A DNA stretch of 64,000 nucleotides from Sulfurisphaera javensis (GCF_041154675.1 NZ_AP031322.1:1240001-1304000); one strand, 5' to 3'. Shown: positions 27,075 through 39,230, counted from the stretch's first letter. A program made the numbers and translations. Notes: generated from the sequence alone by a model not told the origin.

Positions 27075-27404
27075 ATGGGTGGCGCCAGTAAGAAACCCAT
27101 ATCTACAGTAGAGAAAAGAATGAAAAAAATGGCTGAAGAGCAACAAAAGAAACAACAAAAGAGAGCCCCTACAAAGACTGGAAAAGAATTAACGAGCAAG
27201 AATGTTATAGTTGATAATGAGACTTTGAAGAAAGTTCAGGAAGAATTAAAGAAAGAAATAATAGTTACTCCTTATACTTTATCAAGTAAATTAAACGTCA
27301 CTATAAGCGTGGCAAAGAAAATATTGGAAGAGTTAGAGAGACAAGGAGTTGTTAAAATAGGTACCAAAGATAGAAGAACTGTAGTATATGTAGCTGCTTC
27401 ATAA
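27075..27404 (+). CDS. rps25e: Small ribosomal subunit protein eS25
   Basis: 109 residues from the ATG at 27075 (MGGASKKP). A Lys/Gln-rich tail of 45 residues is followed by a winged helix with VTPYTLSSKLNVTISVAKKILEELERQGVVKIGTKDRRTVVY. Start chosen because the family begins MGG and a TATA-like ATTAATAA lies upstream. Convergent with the nitrilase-fold gene. Confidence 0.93.
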   Translation: MGGASKKPISTVEKRMKKMAEEQQKKQQKRAPTKTGKELTSKNVIVDNETLKKVQEELKKEIIVTPYTLSSKLNVTISVAKKILEELERQGVVKIGTKDRRTVVYVAAS

Positions 27405-27407
27405 AAA

Positions 27408-28298
27408 TTATTCTTCTTCCTTTTCTTCTCTTTGTTCTTCGACTTTTTTTGTTACATTAGTCTTCATTTTTTTAATACTTTTACAGAAAGTTTGAAGAAC
27501 AGAATCTATGTTGCTTATGCTCCCTATTTTTTCTCTATTAGCTTCCTGCGTTAACACAGTAGATTCAACATATACTACAGTATCTTCTTCTTCAGCTTGC
27601 TTATAAATTAATGTGTTAGTACTTGTTACAAATGTTGGTGAAGACCCTATTATGTCCCCGTTCTCATCTTCTATTGTTTCTCCAACAATAATATATGGTA
27701 ATCCATTTTCTATTGTTCTTGCTATTGCCATATACTTTATTATATCATATCCATTTCTAGGATAAGCTTTCATTGTCCCAATTATTGCAGATACATTATT
27801 TAATGATAAAAGTTTATTGATTTCAGGTGAAAATAAGTCATCTTCAGAGATTATACCATATCTTTTATCTAATGACATATAAACTGGTTCTTTTCCAGAC
27901 GAAATTCCAAGTCTTACATCTTTTTCAGACACTATTATTTTCCTATATTTTCCTAATATTTCTCCTTGCGGAGAAATAATTAATGTTGTCAGAAATATTT
28001 TTGGTCCAGCTTGTTCAAGTATTGGACCAGCAATTAGATGAACTTCTCCTTCCATTGATAAATTTATTAAAGTGTCTGTTACACTACCCGGTATTTTTTC
28101 AGCAAGATTCTTAATTATACTCCTCGCTTTCTTATCATTCTCGTAAATTTCAAATATATTTCCTGCTGGAAATAAAGATGGAAGTATAACTAACTTAGCA
28201 CCTTTATCTTTAGCTGCCTTAATTAATTTCTTAGCTTTTTCTATATTATATTTTTTGCTCATTTCTCTCAATTTTAAATGAAGTAATCCGATGAGCAT
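27408..28298 (-). CDS. Nitrilase-fold (CN-hydrolase) protein with altered catalytic residues
   Basis: 296 residues. The fold is recognisable from [33 protein letters not shown], and [19 protein letters not shown]. Active enzymes need Glu-Lys-Cys; here only the Lys (GKYRK) is kept. The Glu expected in 'LPE' reads Ser (LPS), and the Cys expected in 'ICYD' reads Ser (IISEDD). It is therefore probably a pseudoenzyme. The C terminus is a Lys/Glu-rich tail. It lies 4 bases downstream of the reverse gyrase gene, likely in the same transcript. Confidence 0.75.
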   Translation of the reverse strand: MLIGLLHLKLREMSKKYNIEKAKKLIKAAKDKGAKLVILPSLFPAGNIFEIYENDKKARSIIKNLAEKIPGSVTDTLINLSMEGEVHLIAGPILEQAGPKIFLTTLIISPQGEILGKYRKIIVSEKDVRLGISSGKEPVYMSLDKRYGIISEDDLFSPEINKLLSLNNVSAIIGTMKAYPRNGYDIIKYMAIARTIENGLPYIIVGETIEDENGDIIGSSPTFVTSTNTLIYKQAEEEDTVVYVESTVLTQEANREKIGSISNIDSVLQTFCKSIKKMKTNVTKKVEEQREEKEEE

Positions 28299-28302
28299 AA
28301 TA

Positions 28303-31300
28303 TCACCTAATCTTATTTATTTCCTCATAAATATCCTTTAATACATTTATGTAATCTTCTTTACCTTCCTCCACCATATCCATCAACTGTAATAGAGTTC
28401 TTGTTCTGTTCTCAGATACAAAACTACTAAACTTTTGATTTAAATAGTTATTTACCTCTTTGCCTAAGGTAGTTGGAATAAGTTTTTTTGTTTTTTTACT
28501 TTCAATTGCATACCCTCTTTTTAATATTGTACTTATAATAGTGGCATAAGTACTAGGTCTTCCTATTTCTTTTCTCTTCATCTCAGCAACTAAATCAGCC
28601 TGAGTATATAAATTCACGGAACTTTTTGCAAAAGATCCTTTAAGCTCTACTGTATATATTATCTCGTCTTCGCCAGATGCCTTAATTTTTTGAATAACAC
28701 TGCCTTTCACAATTCTAGTTGTTGGCAAATATAAGAACTTAGAATAATCTATTTGAATAGGGAGTTTAATATCTGTTATAAACTCAGCTAAGTTCTGGAA
28801 TGTCTTTAATTCGGTCTGGCATTTTTCATCTTCACAGATTTTATATTCTATTTTCTCTTTAATAGCTTTGATAGGAACTAATTGGCTAGTGATAAATCTT
28901 CTAAATATTAAATCATATACAAGGAAATGAACTTTTGATATCTTTTTAGCTAATTCTATTTCTCCCTCATCAATTAATAATCTTAGCTGATCAACATCTA
29001 AAGGTCTCGTAGGTCGAATAGCTTCGTGAGCACCACCTTCTCCCCAAGTTCTAGGTTTAAAAATATTTTGATAGTTCTCCCCAATGATTTGTTTTAGATA
29101 ATTCTCTGCTATAGATATACCCGTGCTTGATATTCTAGTACTATCAGTTCTATGATATGTTATAAGTCCTAGTTCAAATAGGTCTTGAGCTATTTTCATT
29201 GCCTCTTGTGCTGATATCCCATAAAATTGATTTGCATCATATAGCAAAGTGTCAGTAGTGTATGGTGGTAAAGGATTAATTTCCTCTTCTGTAGTATTCA
29301 TATTTACAATCTTTACATAAACTACTGAATTCTTTCTTATCTTGTTATTCTGCTTAGGTACATAAATTTTAAGCTCTTCAATTCCTTTAATGTTTCCGTA
29401 ATAAATTTTCATCTTATTTTTCTGATATTCGTCATATCTACTTACTATCCAATTTAGTACTGGTGATTGCACTCTTCCAGCACTTAAGTTTCTATTTTCT
29501 AAACTATCACACTTATAATGACTACAATAATAGTTTCTCCAGAAATCTTCTTGAAGTTTAGTAGAAAGTTTGAATCCTATCCATCTATCTTCTATTCTTC
29601 TAACTATTTGCGATTTAACTAAATTCACATTAAACTCTCTTGGATTGTTAATAGCTTGTAGTATCGCTTTCCTTGTAACTTCATGGAATTCAGCTCTTTT
29701 TATGTTAGAGTTAAATGGTCTGAGTGCTAGATAAATATCCCAAGCAATTTTTTCACCTTCAGTATCTGGGTCGGTTCCTATAAGAATCTCATCCACTTCT
29801 AACGCTAATTTTCTTAAAGCATCTATCGTGTTATTCTTATCTAAAACTATTTCTGTTGTTCCGCATCTAGGGCATCTATTTCCTTCAGCATAATCAGTAA
29901 ATTGATGCCCATTTCTACATCTTTTTATAGTATTATAATAAGGAATAAATAATAAATGAGAGTTACTTTTAACTTCTATTCCATAAATTCCTATATTTTG
30001 CGTTGTTAAGTCATAAACATGGCCTCCAGAAGCAGCTACTATAAGAATTTTGTCCTCTAAAACGGTCTCAAATGCCCTAATGTTTTCTATTTGTCTAATA
30101 CTAGGCCTAGAAAAGAAATTAGAAATAGTTTTTGCTTTATTGGGAGATTCTACAATAAACAAAACTGTTTTGACTTTTTCTAAAGACGGTTCTACTTCTC
30201 CTTCTTTTTTTATCTTATATATTCTCTCTCTTTCGCTCTTTATCTTGTTGACAATATCATCTAAACTTTCATTTTCTATCTTATTATTTTGTAAATCTAA
30301 TTCTTTCCATGAAATTTCATCTAAGATAAGCGATAATTTTTTATTTAAAATATTGAATAAACTGAAATCATCTACTAAAAGAACTGAGAGCCCAGTAGTT
30401 AACTCTCCACCATATATTCTAGAAGTCCTTCCACTGGCTTGAATGTACGTAAGATAATCAGGGATAAGGATATTACCATTAGATATAACTAAATCTCCAA
30501 TTTCTGCTACTTTCTTTAAAATTTCTTTATCTTCAAGGTATTTATTAGCTATTTCATAAGCTTTTAATAGAACTTCATCCTCTAATTTTCCTTCTTTTGC
30601 TTGCATAGACAACATTGAAATTGCTGCTGGGCTTAATCTTCTAATTTTTCCTCTTACTCTTCCTGCTAGTCTTATTATTTCTTGATCTCTAGTAACTAAA
30701 CCTAATATACTTAATATTCTAGATAGTGCTACAATATTCATTACTTCTCCTATTCTAAACTTAAATTTTGGTATGCCAACAAAAATTGCATATTTTACTC
30801 TCCAAGGAATATCAATTCCTCTAACCAGAATACCATAATGTGTAGCAGAACCAATTAGTGCATAAATGTCTCCGTTAGCAAACTCATCTATTTTACCTGT
30901 ATTTGTTGAAGTTATAGCAGCAATTTTAAAACTATCACTTAACTGTTGCTCAAGCCATTTTGCATACTCTTGTCCTTTGTCTATGGGAACAAAAATTAAG
31001 CCTCCATCGCCTAATTTACTTAATAACTCTTTAAGGTATGCTACGATTTCCTCGTTAGTTTTAGGTAAAGGAGAGTAAGTGTCTATTATTTTTCTTAAGT
31101 ATATCACTGAACTACCCGGCCTAAATCCCATAAGGGCTGATAATACTGGATTTCCTCTAGTTAATGTGGCTGATGAAAACACTATTGTCTTTCCTTTAAT
31201 TTTATTTCCTCTTATTTCCTGGATCTTGTTATATATTGTTTCATCTTCTTTAGCTTTCTTTAATAGTTCTTTTACTGCTGTTATGTCATCTTTTGTGAAA

Positions 31301-31995
31301 CCAGCTAGGTTTAATATTGTCTCTGAGCTTTTGCTTGATTTTAGAGCAGTATCTACGTCGTCAACAAACATGAAATCGTACCTAATATTTCTAAGTTCGT
31401 TGATTTTATCTATGAAAAATCTATTTGTAGAGACGAAGATATTAAATTCTCCTTCATTAAGTGATTTATAAAGCTCTTGTTTTTGTGATTCATTTAAACC
31501 AGAATGATAGTAAAGTAGCTTTGTTTCTAGGTTAGCTTTTCTTGCAAATGTCGATATTCTATCAACAGCTTGTTTTACTAAGCTTCTAGTTGGGAATATG
31601 AGTATTGATCTTCCATTTTTAGTAGAATAATATAATGACGTTATCATTCCAAACGTAGTCTTACCTAAGCCCGGTGGAGCTATAATAGCGAAGCTTTCTT
31701 TCCTTAAGACTCTAATTATCCAACTCTTTTGTGGACCAAAAGGAGGAAAACCAATAATATTTTTGAATAATTCTACGAATTTATCGTATTCTTCAATTAT
31801 ATTTTTGATCTCTAGTAATTTTTTCAGGTTATTGTTCTTCTCCAATTCTTCAATTAAATTCCTTATATTTTTAAATTCTAAATCCTTTCCAAGGCATTTG
31901 TTACATACAGACCCTTTATAGAGTCTCTCAGCTGTAATAAACTCACCACAGTTTGGACAAGTGTTCATATAAATTGATGGGGGAATATCGTTCAA
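28303..31995 (-). CDS. rgy: Reverse gyrase (TopR1-type by synteny)
   Basis: 1230 residues. ATP-dependent positive supercoiling enzyme found only in hyperthermophiles. Order: N-terminal zinc finger CPNCGEF...CNKC (13-34); helicase-like domain with Walker A APPGLGKT (106-113) and motif II MFVDDVD; a latch; then topoisomerase IA from about residue 610 with [11 protein letters not shown], a second zinc finger CRNGHQF...CPRCG, and catalytic Tyr in [13 protein letters not shown]. Sulfolobales have two copies; the location beside cdc48 suggests TopR1. TTG start at 31995 fits a TATA box shared with cdc48. Confidence 0.96.
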   Translation of the reverse strand: MNDIPPSIYMNTCPNCGEFITAERLYKGSVCNKCLGKDLEFKNIRNLIEELEKNNNLKKLLEIKNIIEEYDKFVELFKNIIGFPPFGPQKSWIIRVLRKESFAIIAPPGLGKTTFGMITSLYYSTKNGRSILIFPTRSLVKQAVDRISTFARKANLETKLLYYHSGLNESQKQELYKSLNEGEFNIFVSTNRFFIDKINELRNIRYDFMFVDDVDTALKSSKSSETILNLAGFTKDDITAVKELLKKAKEDETIYNKIQEIRGNKIKGKTIVFSSATLTRGNPVLSALMGFRPGSSVIYLRKIIDTYSPLPKTNEEIVAYLKELLSKLGDGGLIFVPIDKGQEYAKWLEQQLSDSFKIAAITSTNTGKIDEFANGDIYALIGSATHYGILVRGIDIPWRVKYAIFVGIPKFKFRIGEVMNIVALSRILSILGLVTRDQEIIRLAGRVRGKIRRLSPAAISMLSMQAKEGKLEDEVLLKAYEIANKYLEDKEILKKVAEIGDLVISNGNILIPDYLTYIQASGRTSRIYGGELTTGLSVLLVDDFSLFNILNKKLSLILDEISWKELDLQNNKIENESLDDIVNKIKSERERIYKIKKEGEVEPSLEKVKTVLFIVESPNKAKTISNFFSRPSIRQIENIRAFETVLEDKILIVAASGGHVYDLTTQNIGIYGIEVKSNSHLLFIPYYNTIKRCRNGHQFTDYAEGNRCPRCGTTEIVLDKNNTIDALRKLALEVDEILIGTDPDTEGEKIAWDIYLALRPFNSNIKRAEFHEVTRKAILQAINNPREFNVNLVKSQIVRRIEDRWIGFKLSTKLQEDFWRNYYCSHYKCDSLENRNLSAGRVQSPVLNWIVSRYDEYQKNKMKIYYGNIKGIEELKIYVPKQNNKIRKNSVVYVKIVNMNTTEEEINPLPPYTTDTLLYDANQFYGISAQEAMKIAQDLFELGLITYHRTDSTRISSTGISIAENYLKQIIGENYQNIFKPRTWGEGGAHEAIRPTRPLDVDQLRLLIDEGEIELAKKISKVHFLVYDLIFRRFITSQLVPIKAIKEKIEYKICEDEKCQTELKTFQNLAEFITDIKLPIQIDYSKFLYLPTTRIVKGSVIQKIKASGEDEIIYTVELKGSFAKSSVNLYTQADLVAEMKRKEIGRPSTYATIISTILKRGYAIESKKTKKLIPTTLGKEVNNYLNQKFSSFVSENRTRTLLQLMDMVEEGKEDYINVLKDIYEEINKIR

Positions 31996-32028
31996 GTTTC
32001 CCTATCACTAATTTATGTAACAGTTAGA

Positions 32029-32040
32029 CTTATTTAAAAG
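32029..32040. promoter_or_regulatory. Shared TATA element of rgy and cdc48
   Basis: CTTATTTAAAAG is centred 26 bases before the cdc48 ATG (leaderless) and, read on the minus strand, gives rgy a leader of about 13 bases. Confidence 0.5.
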
Positions 32041-32059
32041 ATTGTATAGTTCAAACATA

Positions 32060-34303
32060 ATGAGTCAAGAGGTAACTTTAAGAGTAAGTGAAGCAAGACA
32101 AAGAGATGTTGGAAAAAAAATAGCAAGATTATCTGATTATATTATGAAGAAAATAGGTATTGAGACCGGTGATTACATAGAAATTACAGGTCCGAATGGC
32201 TCTGCTCTTGCACAAGCAATGCCTTCGTATGACATATCTGACGACGAAATCAAAATTGATGGATACATTAGGAAATCAATAGGAGTAGGCATTGGAGATG
32301 AGGTTAAGGTTAAAAAGGCTAATGTTAGCCCCGCGTCTAAAATTACCCTTGCTCCCACTCAACCTATAAGATTTGATAGAAGCTTTGTTGAATACGTAAA
32401 AGATCAGTTAATGAACAAACCGTTAGCTAAGGGAGAAACAGTTCCTATACCAATTTACACTGGAACTTTAGACTTCATTGTAGTAAATACTCAACCCTCA
32501 AATTACGTTTATGTGACAGAGTCAACTAACTTAGAAATAAGAGAGGAACCTGCAAAAGAAAGTGAACTAGGTGGATATCCTAAAGTTACATGGGAAGATA
32601 TTGGAGATCTGGAGGAGGCAAAGCAGAAAATTAGGGAAATAGTAGAATGGCCTTTAAGACATCCAGAATTATTCCAGAGACTAGGCATAGAACCTCCTAA
32701 AGGAATTTTACTTTATGGGCCTCCAGGTAATGGCAAAACTTTGCTAGCTAGGGCTTTAGCTAATGAGGTAGGAGCTAGTTTTTATACGATTAATGGACCA
32801 GAAATTATGAGCAAATTCTATGGAGAAAGTGAACAAAGACTAAGGGAAATATTTGAAGAGGCTCAGAAAAATGCTCCTGCTATAATTTTTATTGATGAAA
32901 TAGATTCTATAGCACCTAAAAGAGAAGAAGTAACTGGAGAAGTAGAGAAAAGAGTTGTTGCACAGTTACTTACTTTGATGGACGGAATAAAAGGTAGAGG
33001 AAAAGTAATAGTAATAGGAGCTACAAACAGACCTGATGCTGTTGATCCGGCATTAAGAAGACCAGGTAGGTTTGACAGAGAAATAGAGATAAGACCTCCA
33101 GATACTAAAGGTAGAAAAGAAATCTTGCAAGTTCATACTAGGAACATGCCATTATCTGATGATGTTGATTTAGATAAATTAGCTGAAATTACGTACGGAT
33201 ATACTGGAGCTGATCTAGCAGCTTTAGCCAAAGAGGCTGCAATGAATGCTTTAAGAAGGTTTATAGCGGAAAAGAAGATCAACTTAGAGCAAGAACGAAT
33301 ACCAGCTGAGATCCTAAAAGAGCTAAAAGTAACCATGCAAGATTTCCTTGAGGCTATGAAATCTATTCAACCTACGTTGCTTAGAGAAGTTTATGTTGAA
33401 GTGCCTAAGGTACATTGGAATGATATTGGTGGATTAGAAGATGTAAAACAACAACTAAGAGAGGCTGTAGAATGGCCTTTAAGATTTCCAAATGTGTTTA
33501 GCAAAAGTGGAATAACTCCACCTAAGGGTATTTTGTTGTTTGGTCCTCCTGGTACTGGTAAGACTATGTTGGCTAAGGCTGTTGCTACTGAGAGTGGTGC
33601 TAATTTTATTGCTGTTAGGGGTCCGGAAATATTATCGAAGTGGGTTGGTGAGAGTGAGAAGGCAATTAGGGAAATATTTAGAAAGGCTAGACAAGCAGCA
33701 CCAACAGTAATATTCTTTGATGAGATAGATGCAATAGCACCAATGAGAGGATTATCAACAGATAGTGGAGTAACAGAAAGAATAGTAAACCAACTACTAG
33801 CAGAAATGGACGGAATAGTACCATTAAATCAAGTAGTAGTTATTGCTGCTACTAATAGGCCTGATATTCTTGATCCTGCTTTGTTGAGGCCTGGTAGGTT
33901 TGATAGGTTGATTTATGTTCCTCCGCCAGATAAGAGGGCTAGGGTTGAGATTTTGAAGGTTCATACTAGGAATGTTCCATTAGCTGAGGATATTACTCTG
34001 GATGAGTTAGGTGAAAGGACTGAAGGATACACTGGAGCGGATATAGAAGCTCTAGTACGAGAGGCAACAATTAATGCAATGAGAAAGGTATTTGGTGAGT
34101 GTGATAAAAAATCAAAAGATCAGTGTGGCAATAATGTAGATTGTTATAATGTAAAAATGAAAGAGTGCATGAATAATACTAATATTGTTGTGTCAAAAGA
34201 GGACTTTATGAAGGCTTTAGAAACTGTAAGACCAAGTTTAACTCAAGCTGATATTCAAAGATATGAAAGAATGGCTAAAGAACTAAAGAGGTCTACTCTA
34301 TGA
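32060..34303 (+). CDS. cdc48: Cdc48/VAT-type AAA+ ATPase
   Basis: 747 residues from the ATG at 32060. N domain (1-180) with a double-psi barrel, then two AAA rings: D1 Walker A GPPGNGKT and Walker [14 protein letters not shown]2 Walker A GPPGTGKT and Walker [13 protein letters not shown]. It unfolds proteins, probably for the proteasome. A Cys-containing insert ([23 protein letters not shown] in all) lies in the D2 C-terminal part. Codon choice switches in blocks within D2 (see findings). The stop overlaps the apgM start. Confidence 0.96.
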   Translation: MSQEVTLRVSEARQRDVGKKIARLSDYIMKKIGIETGDYIEITGPNGSALAQAMPSYDISDDEIKIDGYIRKSIGVGIGDEVKVKKANVSPASKITLAPTQPIRFDRSFVEYVKDQLMNKPLAKGETVPIPIYTGTLDFIVVNTQPSNYVYVTESTNLEIREEPAKESELGGYPKVTWEDIGDLEEAKQKIREIVEWPLRHPELFQRLGIEPPKGILLYGPPGNGKTLLARALANEVGASFYTINGPEIMSKFYGESEQRLREIFEEAQKNAPAIIFIDEIDSIAPKREEVTGEVEKRVVAQLLTLMDGIKGRGKVIVIGATNRPDAVDPALRRPGRFDREIEIRPPDTKGRKEILQVHTRNMPLSDDVDLDKLAEITYGYTGADLAALAKEAAMNALRRFIAEKKINLEQERIPAEILKELKVTMQDFLEAMKSIQPTLLREVYVEVPKVHWNDIGGLEDVKQQLREAVEWPLRFPNVFSKSGITPPKGILLFGPPGTGKTMLAKAVATESGANFIAVRGPEILSKWVGESEKAIREIFRKARQAAPTVIFFDEIDAIAPMRGLSTDSGVTERIVNQLLAEMDGIVPLNQVVVIAATNRPDILDPALLRPGRFDRLIYVPPPDKRARVEILKVHTRNVPLAEDITLDELGERTEGYTGADIEALVREATINAMRKVFGECDKKSKDQCGNNVDCYNVKMKECMNNTNIVVSKEDFMKALETVRPSLTQADIQRYERMAKELKRSTL

Positions 34304-35541
34304 AGAAATATAAAATATTATTCTTTATTGCTGATGGTCTAGGGGATAGACCAGTAAATAAATTAAACGCTAAAACTCCATTAGAATACGTAGAAAAGCC
34401 TAACATTAAAGAACTATTGAGGAACTCAATAGTAGGGTTGATGGATCCTATATCACCGGGAGTAATAGCTGGCAGTGACACATCTCATTTATCAATGTTT
34501 GGATTAGATCCTCATAAGTATTATAGGGGTAGAGGCGCTTTTGAGGCAATAGGTGCTGGTGCTAGATTAAAAGCTAATGATGTTGCCTTCAGAGGAAATT
34601 TCGCTACAGTAAATAATGATTTAATAGTAATTGATAGGAGAGCGGGTAGAAAGATTGAAGAGGCAGATGAGTTAGTAAAAGAATTAAATGATAAAATTGG
34701 TGAAATAGATGGAATAAAAGTTAGATTTTACCATGGTACTGAGCATAGAGTTGCTGTAGTATTAAGTGGAAAAGGGTTAAGTGATAAAGTTAGTGATACT
34801 GATCCTCATGAGGTTAATAAAAAAGTTTTGGAAAGCAAACCTTTAGACAATTCACCAGAAAGTCAATTTACTGCTACTATAGTTAATAAATTAACTCATA
34901 AGATTTTTGAGGTTTTAAACTCCTCAGAAATAAATAAAACTAGAGTAAGTAAAGGAGAACTCCCTGCTAATATTGTTTTACTTAGAGGAGCAGCTGAGTT
35001 TGTTGAACTCCCTCCATTTGAAAGCTATACTAAATTAAAAGCAGCTGCTGTTTCTGCAACTGCATTAATAAAAGGAATTTGTGAACAAATTGGAATGAAA
35101 GTAGTTACCCCAGCTGGTGCTACTGGTGGTTTAGATACCAATTATCTAGGTAAAGCCGATGCTGCAGTTGAATTATTAAAAGAGTATGACTTTGTCTTTT
35201 TGCATTTAAAAGCTACGGATGCAGCTTCTCATGATGGTAATGTGGATGGTAAAGTCTATGCTATTCAGAAAATGGATGAAATGATTGGAAGGATAATCAA
35301 TAAGTTTGGGAGTGAATTAGTTATAGCTATAAGTGGTGATCATTCTACTCCAGTAGAGGTGAAAGAACATACAGGTGATCCGGTTCCTTTCTTATTATAT
35401 GTTCCTTATAGTATAGTTAATGATCAAGTAAATGATTTTAATGAAAGAGAAGCGAGAAAAGGTTCATTAAGAATAAGGGGATTAGATGTAATAAATATTT
35501 TACTTAATTATTCTAATAGAGCTGAGAAGTACGGTGCGTGA
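34300..35541 (+). CDS. apgM: Cofactor-independent phosphoglycerate mutase (archaeal)
   Basis: 413 residues. It interconverts 2- and 3-phosphoglycerate in glycolysis/gluconeogenesis. Alkaline-phosphatase superfamily metal sites are in [25 protein letters not shown] (catalytic Ser/Thr region), [13 protein letters not shown] and [13 protein letters not shown] overlaps the cdc48 stop by 4 bases. Its stop codon lies inside box C of the following sRNA. Confidence 0.94.
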   Translation: MKKYKILFFIADGLGDRPVNKLNAKTPLEYVEKPNIKELLRNSIVGLMDPISPGVIAGSDTSHLSMFGLDPHKYYRGRGAFEAIGAGARLKANDVAFRGNFATVNNDLIVIDRRAGRKIEEADELVKELNDKIGEIDGIKVRFYHGTEHRVAVVLSGKGLSDKVSDTDPHEVNKKVLESKPLDNSPESQFTATIVNKLTHKIFEVLNSSEINKTRVSKGELPANIVLLRGAAEFVELPPFESYTKLKAAAVSATALIKGICEQIGMKVVTPAGATGGLDTNYLGKADAAVELLKEYDFVFLHLKATDAASHDGNVDGKVYAIQKMDEMIGRIINKFGSELVIAISGDHSTPVEVKEHTGDPVPFLLYVPYSIVNDQVNDFNEREARKGSLRIRGLDVINILLNYSNRAEKYGA

Positions 35542-35586
35542 AGAGGCTCGAAAGGGCTGAAAAGTGATGAGCCCGCGCAGGTCGGA
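35538..35586 (+). ncRNA. C/D-box guide sRNA
   Basis: Box C GTGAAGA (35538-35544), 12-nt guide GGCTCGAAAGGG, box D' CTGA (35557-35560), 3 nt, box C' GTGATGA (35564-35570), 12-nt guide GCCCGCGCAGGT, box D CGGA (35583-35586, one mismatch). The layout is canonical for a 2'-O-methylation guide. Box C includes the TGA stop of apgM. GC content is well above the surroundings. Confidence 0.85.
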
Positions 35587-35588
35587 TT

Positions 35589-36125
35589 TCAACAATTTTT
35601 TACGTAAAATTTCTCTAATATTTGTTTCACTCTAATCCTAGTAAGTTGGTTGTTAATTATTACTACAGCTCCAGCATTAGGTTGCCCATAGATTATAATG
35701 TCCTTATCTCTTCCAAAAAGCACAACTGGAATAACAAGTAAGTCTTCTTCTCCATCAACTAAAATTATACTCTTTTTACTGTAATTTTCATTTAAAATAT
35801 CCTTAATTGTTTTAATACTCGATAATCTTATTGTTGATTTTTCATTTCTTATTTTTATTAAATGATCTTCCTTTAGATCAATTTTTATATTTCTTTTTGT
35901 TTTCCCATCAATAATAGATAAAAAAGGAATTATTCCATTAGTTCTCAAAGTTTCTGTTACTACGTCACCTACAGTAATTATTCTCTGACCTTTATTTAAG
36001 AGAAGAAAGTTTATGAGCGAATTTTTATCAGTAAATAAAAAACCGTAGGGTCTCGATAATTCCTTTTTCAAATCTTCAGGCATTACAAAGCAATACTCTA
36101 CTTCACTATTATCGCGTATCTCCAA
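35589..36125 (-). CDS. GTP-dependent dephospho-CoA kinase (DUF359)
   Basis: 178 residues. This archaeal enzyme performs the last CoA step with GTP. Family motifs: ITVGDVVTETL, KTKRNIKID, ILVDGEEDLLVIPVVL and IYGQPNAGAVVI. It is the last gene of the operon eS6-aIF2gamma-PIN-rpo7-spt4 and overlaps spt4 by 28 bases. Confidence 0.9.
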   Translation of the reverse strand: MEIRDNSEVEYCFVMPEDLKKELSRPYGFLFTDKNSLINFLLLNKGQRIITVGDVVTETLRTNGIIPFLSIIDGKTKRNIKIDLKEDHLIKIRNEKSTIRLSSIKTIKDILNENYSKKSIILVDGEEDLLVIPVVLFGRDKDIIIYGQPNAGAVVIINNQLTRIRVKQILEKFYVKNC

Positions 36126-36301
36126 GGTATTGTTACCCCAAGTAGTTTAGCGGTTTCTGAAGAGGGATCTATGATAATTACCATACCGCTCCAATCGTCA
36201 CTAAAACTTGTTGATCCGCAGACTGGGCATTTGGGAGTATCTGAAGGGACTAATGCTCTACAATTTTTGCAAGCTTTAAACTCTTTATTTTTCTCTGGCA
36301 T
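36098..36301 (-). CDS. spt4: Transcription elongation factor Spt4 (RpoE2)
   Basis: 67 residues from the ATG at 36301, which overlaps the rpo7 stop (TGATG). Zinc ribbon ACKNCRALV...CPVCGSTSFSDDWSG. It pairs with Spt5 (not in this window) to raise RNA polymerase processivity. Confidence 0.94.
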   Translation of the reverse strand: MPEKNKEFKACKNCRALVPSDTPKCPVCGSTSFSDDWSGMVIIIDPSSETAKLLGVTIPWRYAIIVK

Positions 36302-36852
36302 CACTTGCTCGCCTTTGTCAACTCTTGTGTAATCCATTCAATTTTTCCTAAATAAGGTTGTTTCATCGTAAGAGCTATCCTTGGCATTCTTCCTCCACTA
36401 GTAGATACGCTAATTATTCTTGCTCTAACTCTATCGCCTTTTTGAATAACTTTCTTACTTTTTTCTCCAAAGAGAATACCTCTATTTTGATCATATTTTA
36501 AATTATCATCAGTTATCTGAGATATGTGAGCTAAACCATCTACAGGTCCTATATTAACATATACTCCATAATTATCAACCTGGTTAACTTCTCCTTCTAC
36601 AACTTCTTGGATTACTGGAACAAAAGTTAACATTTCAAAACTTACTTCATGATATGTAGCTCCGTCTCCAAATATAATATAACCTTCTTCATTTACTTTA
36701 GCATTTAATACAGCTAAAACTAAACCTAAATCCTTAACCATTTTTTCCTGGTATTCTTGTCTTAAAATTTGTAGAGCTATTTCATCCAGAGGTTGTCCAA
36801 AATATTCTGGCGGTATACGTATTATACCTCTTGCTTTAATTAATTTAAACAT
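36301..36852 (-). CDS. rpoE1: RNA polymerase subunit Rpo7 (RpoE1)
   Basis: 183 residues: N-terminal tip domain ([27 protein letters not shown]) and C-terminal S1/OB domain ([27 protein letters not shown]). It forms the stalk with Rpo4 and contacts nascent RNA. Start of the Rpo7-Spt4 pair in the aIF2gamma operon. Confidence 0.95.
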   Translation of the reverse strand: MFKLIKARGIIRIPPEYFGQPLDEIALQILRQEYQEKMVKDLGLVLAVLNAKVNEEGYIIFGDGATYHEVSFEMLTFVPVIQEVVEGEVNQVDNYGVYVNIGPVDGLAHISQITDDNLKYDQNRGILFGEKSKKVIQKGDRVRARIISVSTSGGRMPRIALTMKQPYLGKIEWITQELTKASK

Positions 36853-36863
36853 AAAATATCAGA

Positions 36864-37295
36864 CTAGATAATAATGTCTACCTTTATATTTTTACTCTTC
36901 TGTCTAAGATAAATAACTTTCACTCCTTCACGCTTTGCCTTATATCTAAGTTTAGTATCATTTGTAAATAAAAATAAATTATAATATTTGCAGATATTTA
37001 TTAATGCATCATCAACTCTTAGATTCTCGTAACCATCTATATTCTTCCAATAAGTTTTATACTTATCTAAATATAACAAAGCTAAATTAGCTTTTTTACT
37101 CATTAATACACTCTTAGAATTAAGAAACTTGTTTAACTCTTTAATTACTACATTAGGTATGTAAAAAGTTGGTTTATAATCTAGGAATTGTATTATTTTT
37201 TCAAAAGGATCAAAACCGTAATATATATATAGAAGAATATTAGTATCTACTACTACTCCTAAATTTTTATTATTCCCCAACCTACTAATCTCCAT
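36864..37295 (-). CDS. PIN-domain protein
   Basis: 143 residues. Acidic residues of the PIN nuclease site are at [30 protein letters not shown] and [10 protein letters not shown]. The conserved location between aIF2gamma and Rpo7 and the lack of an antitoxin argue for a role in RNA processing or ribosome assembly (like Fcf1/Nob1-type PIN proteins) instead of a toxin. It overlaps the aIF2gamma gene by 37 bases. Confidence 0.8.
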   Translation of the reverse strand: MEISRLGNNKNLGVVVDTNILLYIYYGFDPFEKIIQFLDYKPTFYIPNVVIKELNKFLNSKSVLMSKKANLALLYLDKYKTYWKNIDGYENLRVDDALINICKYYNLFLFTNDTKLRYKAKREGVKVIYLRQKSKNIKVDIII

Positions 37296-38515
37296 CTTCC
37301 ACTAACTTGTCTACTTATAACAACTCTTAAATCTTTATCCCATACTACTAAAGGTCTCTTCAATTCAACCTCTAGCTCGTCGTTTTTAATACTTTTTGCC
37401 ACACCCAAAGTTGTTGAAGAACCTAGCGTAAGCATTAGTACCTCTCCTTTCTTTATGTTTTCAACTTTAACTAAATCTTTTGCCCCAACTACTCTTTCTA
37501 ATAATTGATAATTTTCTATTCTCAAGTTCCATAGTACTTGTACGTTTTTATTATTTGATTTAACTACAACACTTCCAACTAAACTATCAGCTTTTACATA
37601 TGAAGGATCTAAATTTGTTCCAAGTGCTACTAGTCCACCAGGTTTTGCTTCCTTAACTTCTAGATCTGAAAAACGAATAGATGTTATAGTTGTATACATT
37701 GGTTCATATTCAACTTTACCACCAGCTTTTTCATATCTTATTCCTGGCAAAATCTTTATTTCATCTCCTATCTCTAATTTCCCTTGAATTATGCTACCTC
37801 CTACTACTCCGCCTTTTAATTCATTATAAGGTGTTCCCGGTTTATTCACATCAAAGCTTCTAATGACTAGCATTATTGGATCTTTTGTTAAGTCTCTATT
37901 AGGTGTAGGAATATATTTTTGTATACCTTCTATTAAAGCATCTATATTTATCTTGTGCAGTGCACTTACTGGAATTATCGGCGCATCTTCAGCCCAAGTA
38001 CCTTTTAAAAATTCTTTAATTTGCTTATATTGCTTATAAGCTTCTTCTTTGCTTACAACATCTACTTTATTTTGAACAATAATAAGATTTTTAATATTAA
38101 CAATACCTAATGCAACAAAGTGCTCTCTGGTTTGTGGCTGTGGAAAAGGTTCATTTGCTGCCACTACCAGAAGCGCACCATCCATTAATGCAGCTCCAGA
38201 AAGCATAGTAGCCATTAATATTTCATGCCCTGGGGCGTCAATAAAAGATACTTTTCTAAGGAATTGTGGTTTTTCGTCACTGCCACATTGGTTGCAAGAG
38301 TATTCTGTTACGTATGCTTCTGGTTTGTTACAATGAGGACATAAGCCAATGCTAGCTTCAGCATAACCTAATTTTATTGTCATGCCTCTTTTTAATTCTT
38401 CGCTATGCTTTGAAGTCCAGACGCCAGTAATAGCCTGGACTAGAGTAGTTTTACCATGATCTACATAGCCAACTACACCTATATTAACTTCTGGTTGAAC
38501 TTGTGGCCAAGACAA
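37259..38515 (-). CDS. eif2g: Translation initiation factor aIF2 gamma subunit
   Basis: 418 residues from the TTG at 38515 ([13 protein letters not shown]), chosen because GGTGAT lies 8 bases upstream; the GTG at 38527 is inside that site. GTPase motifs: [10 protein letters not shown] (G1), DAPGHE (G3), VQNKVDVV (G4). A zinc module [10 protein letters not shown]...CNQCGS is present, then two beta barrels. It carries Met-tRNAi to the ribosome. Confidence 0.96.
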   Translation of the reverse strand: MSWPQVQPEVNIGVVGYVDHGKTTLVQAITGVWTSKHSEELKRGMTIKLGYAEASIGLCPHCNKPEAYVTEYSCNQCGSDEKPQFLRKVSFIDAPGHEILMATMLSGAALMDGALLVVAANEPFPQPQTREHFVALGIVNIKNLIIVQNKVDVVSKEEAYKQYKQIKEFLKGTWAEDAPIIPVSALHKINIDALIEGIQKYIPTPNRDLTKDPIMLVIRSFDVNKPGTPYNELKGGVVGGSIIQGKLEIGDEIKILPGIRYEKAGGKVEYEPMYTTITSIRFSDLEVKEAKPGGLVALGTNLDPSYVKADSLVGSVVVKSNNKNVQVLWNLRIENYQLLERVVGAKDLVKVENIKKGEVLMLTLGSSTTLGVAKSIKNDELEVELKRPLVVWDKDLRVVISRQVSGRWRLVGWGIIKI

Positions 38516-38523
38516 AAGGATAA

Positions 38524-39165
38524 TCACCTAATAATTATACTGTTAATCTGAACTATATCTTGAGTAATCATATTACCCCTAACAGTTTTTTTCTTTCTTA
38601 TTCCATCTTCGTCTGGATAGAACCCAGGAGGACCACTAAGTAATAATCTTCTTTTTGCACCTCCAGGGACATCAAATCTCATTGGAAAGCCAGAATTATC
38701 TGAACCACCAGTTATCTTGACTTTAAATAGTAAACCAGAGATATTTAACTCTACAGTATCACCTATTTTAGCTCCTATTAAATTACTTAACTTTGATTGA
38801 TCAATAGAAATTTGAAAGGATTTAGTTCTATAGGCTAATGCCTCAAACTCATTAGCTCCATATTTTTCTGCTATACTTGGTGAAATCCAGACTTCATCTG
38901 CAGGTATATTGTTATCTATTTCAACTTTAAAATGAGTTTTTACTTTTACCTTTTTGTCTCCTTCTTGCTTTACTATCTGTAAAGTAATTAGTGTATCTAG
39001 TCCAAGTTCTTCCTTTAATTTTTGGCTAAGTTTGGCTATTGGTAAAGCTTTTCCTTCTTTCTCTCCTTGTATAGATTGAACTTGATCAGATGTTTTAACC
39101 TTAACTTTCTTTATTTTTGGCTCTTTTGTTTGCGGATCAGATATGACAATTTTAAAGTCTGGCAA
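38524..39165 (-). CDS. rps6e: Small ribosomal subunit protein eS6
   Basis: 213 residues. The eS6 core ([46 protein letters not shown] in all) occupies residues 130-210. The first 125 residues are an extra domain ([26 protein letters not shown]...), which gives a longer protein than in most archaea. It is first in the aIF2gamma operon. Confidence 0.9.
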   Translation of the reverse strand: MPDFKIVISDPQTKEPKIKKVKVKTSDQVQSIQGEKEGKALPIAKLSQKLKEELGLDTLITLQIVKQEGDKKVKVKTHFKVEIDNNIPADEVWISPSIAEKYGANEFEALAYRTKSFQISIDQSKLSNLIGAKIGDTVELNISGLLFKVKITGGSDNSGFPMRFDVPGGAKRRLLLSGPPGFYPDEDGIRKKKTVRGNMITQDIVQINSIIIR

Positions 39166-39230
39166 GTTAGTATCACTTGGTAAGGTAAATTAGAATACAA
39201 GTATTTAAAATCGAAGTATATAAATTACGT

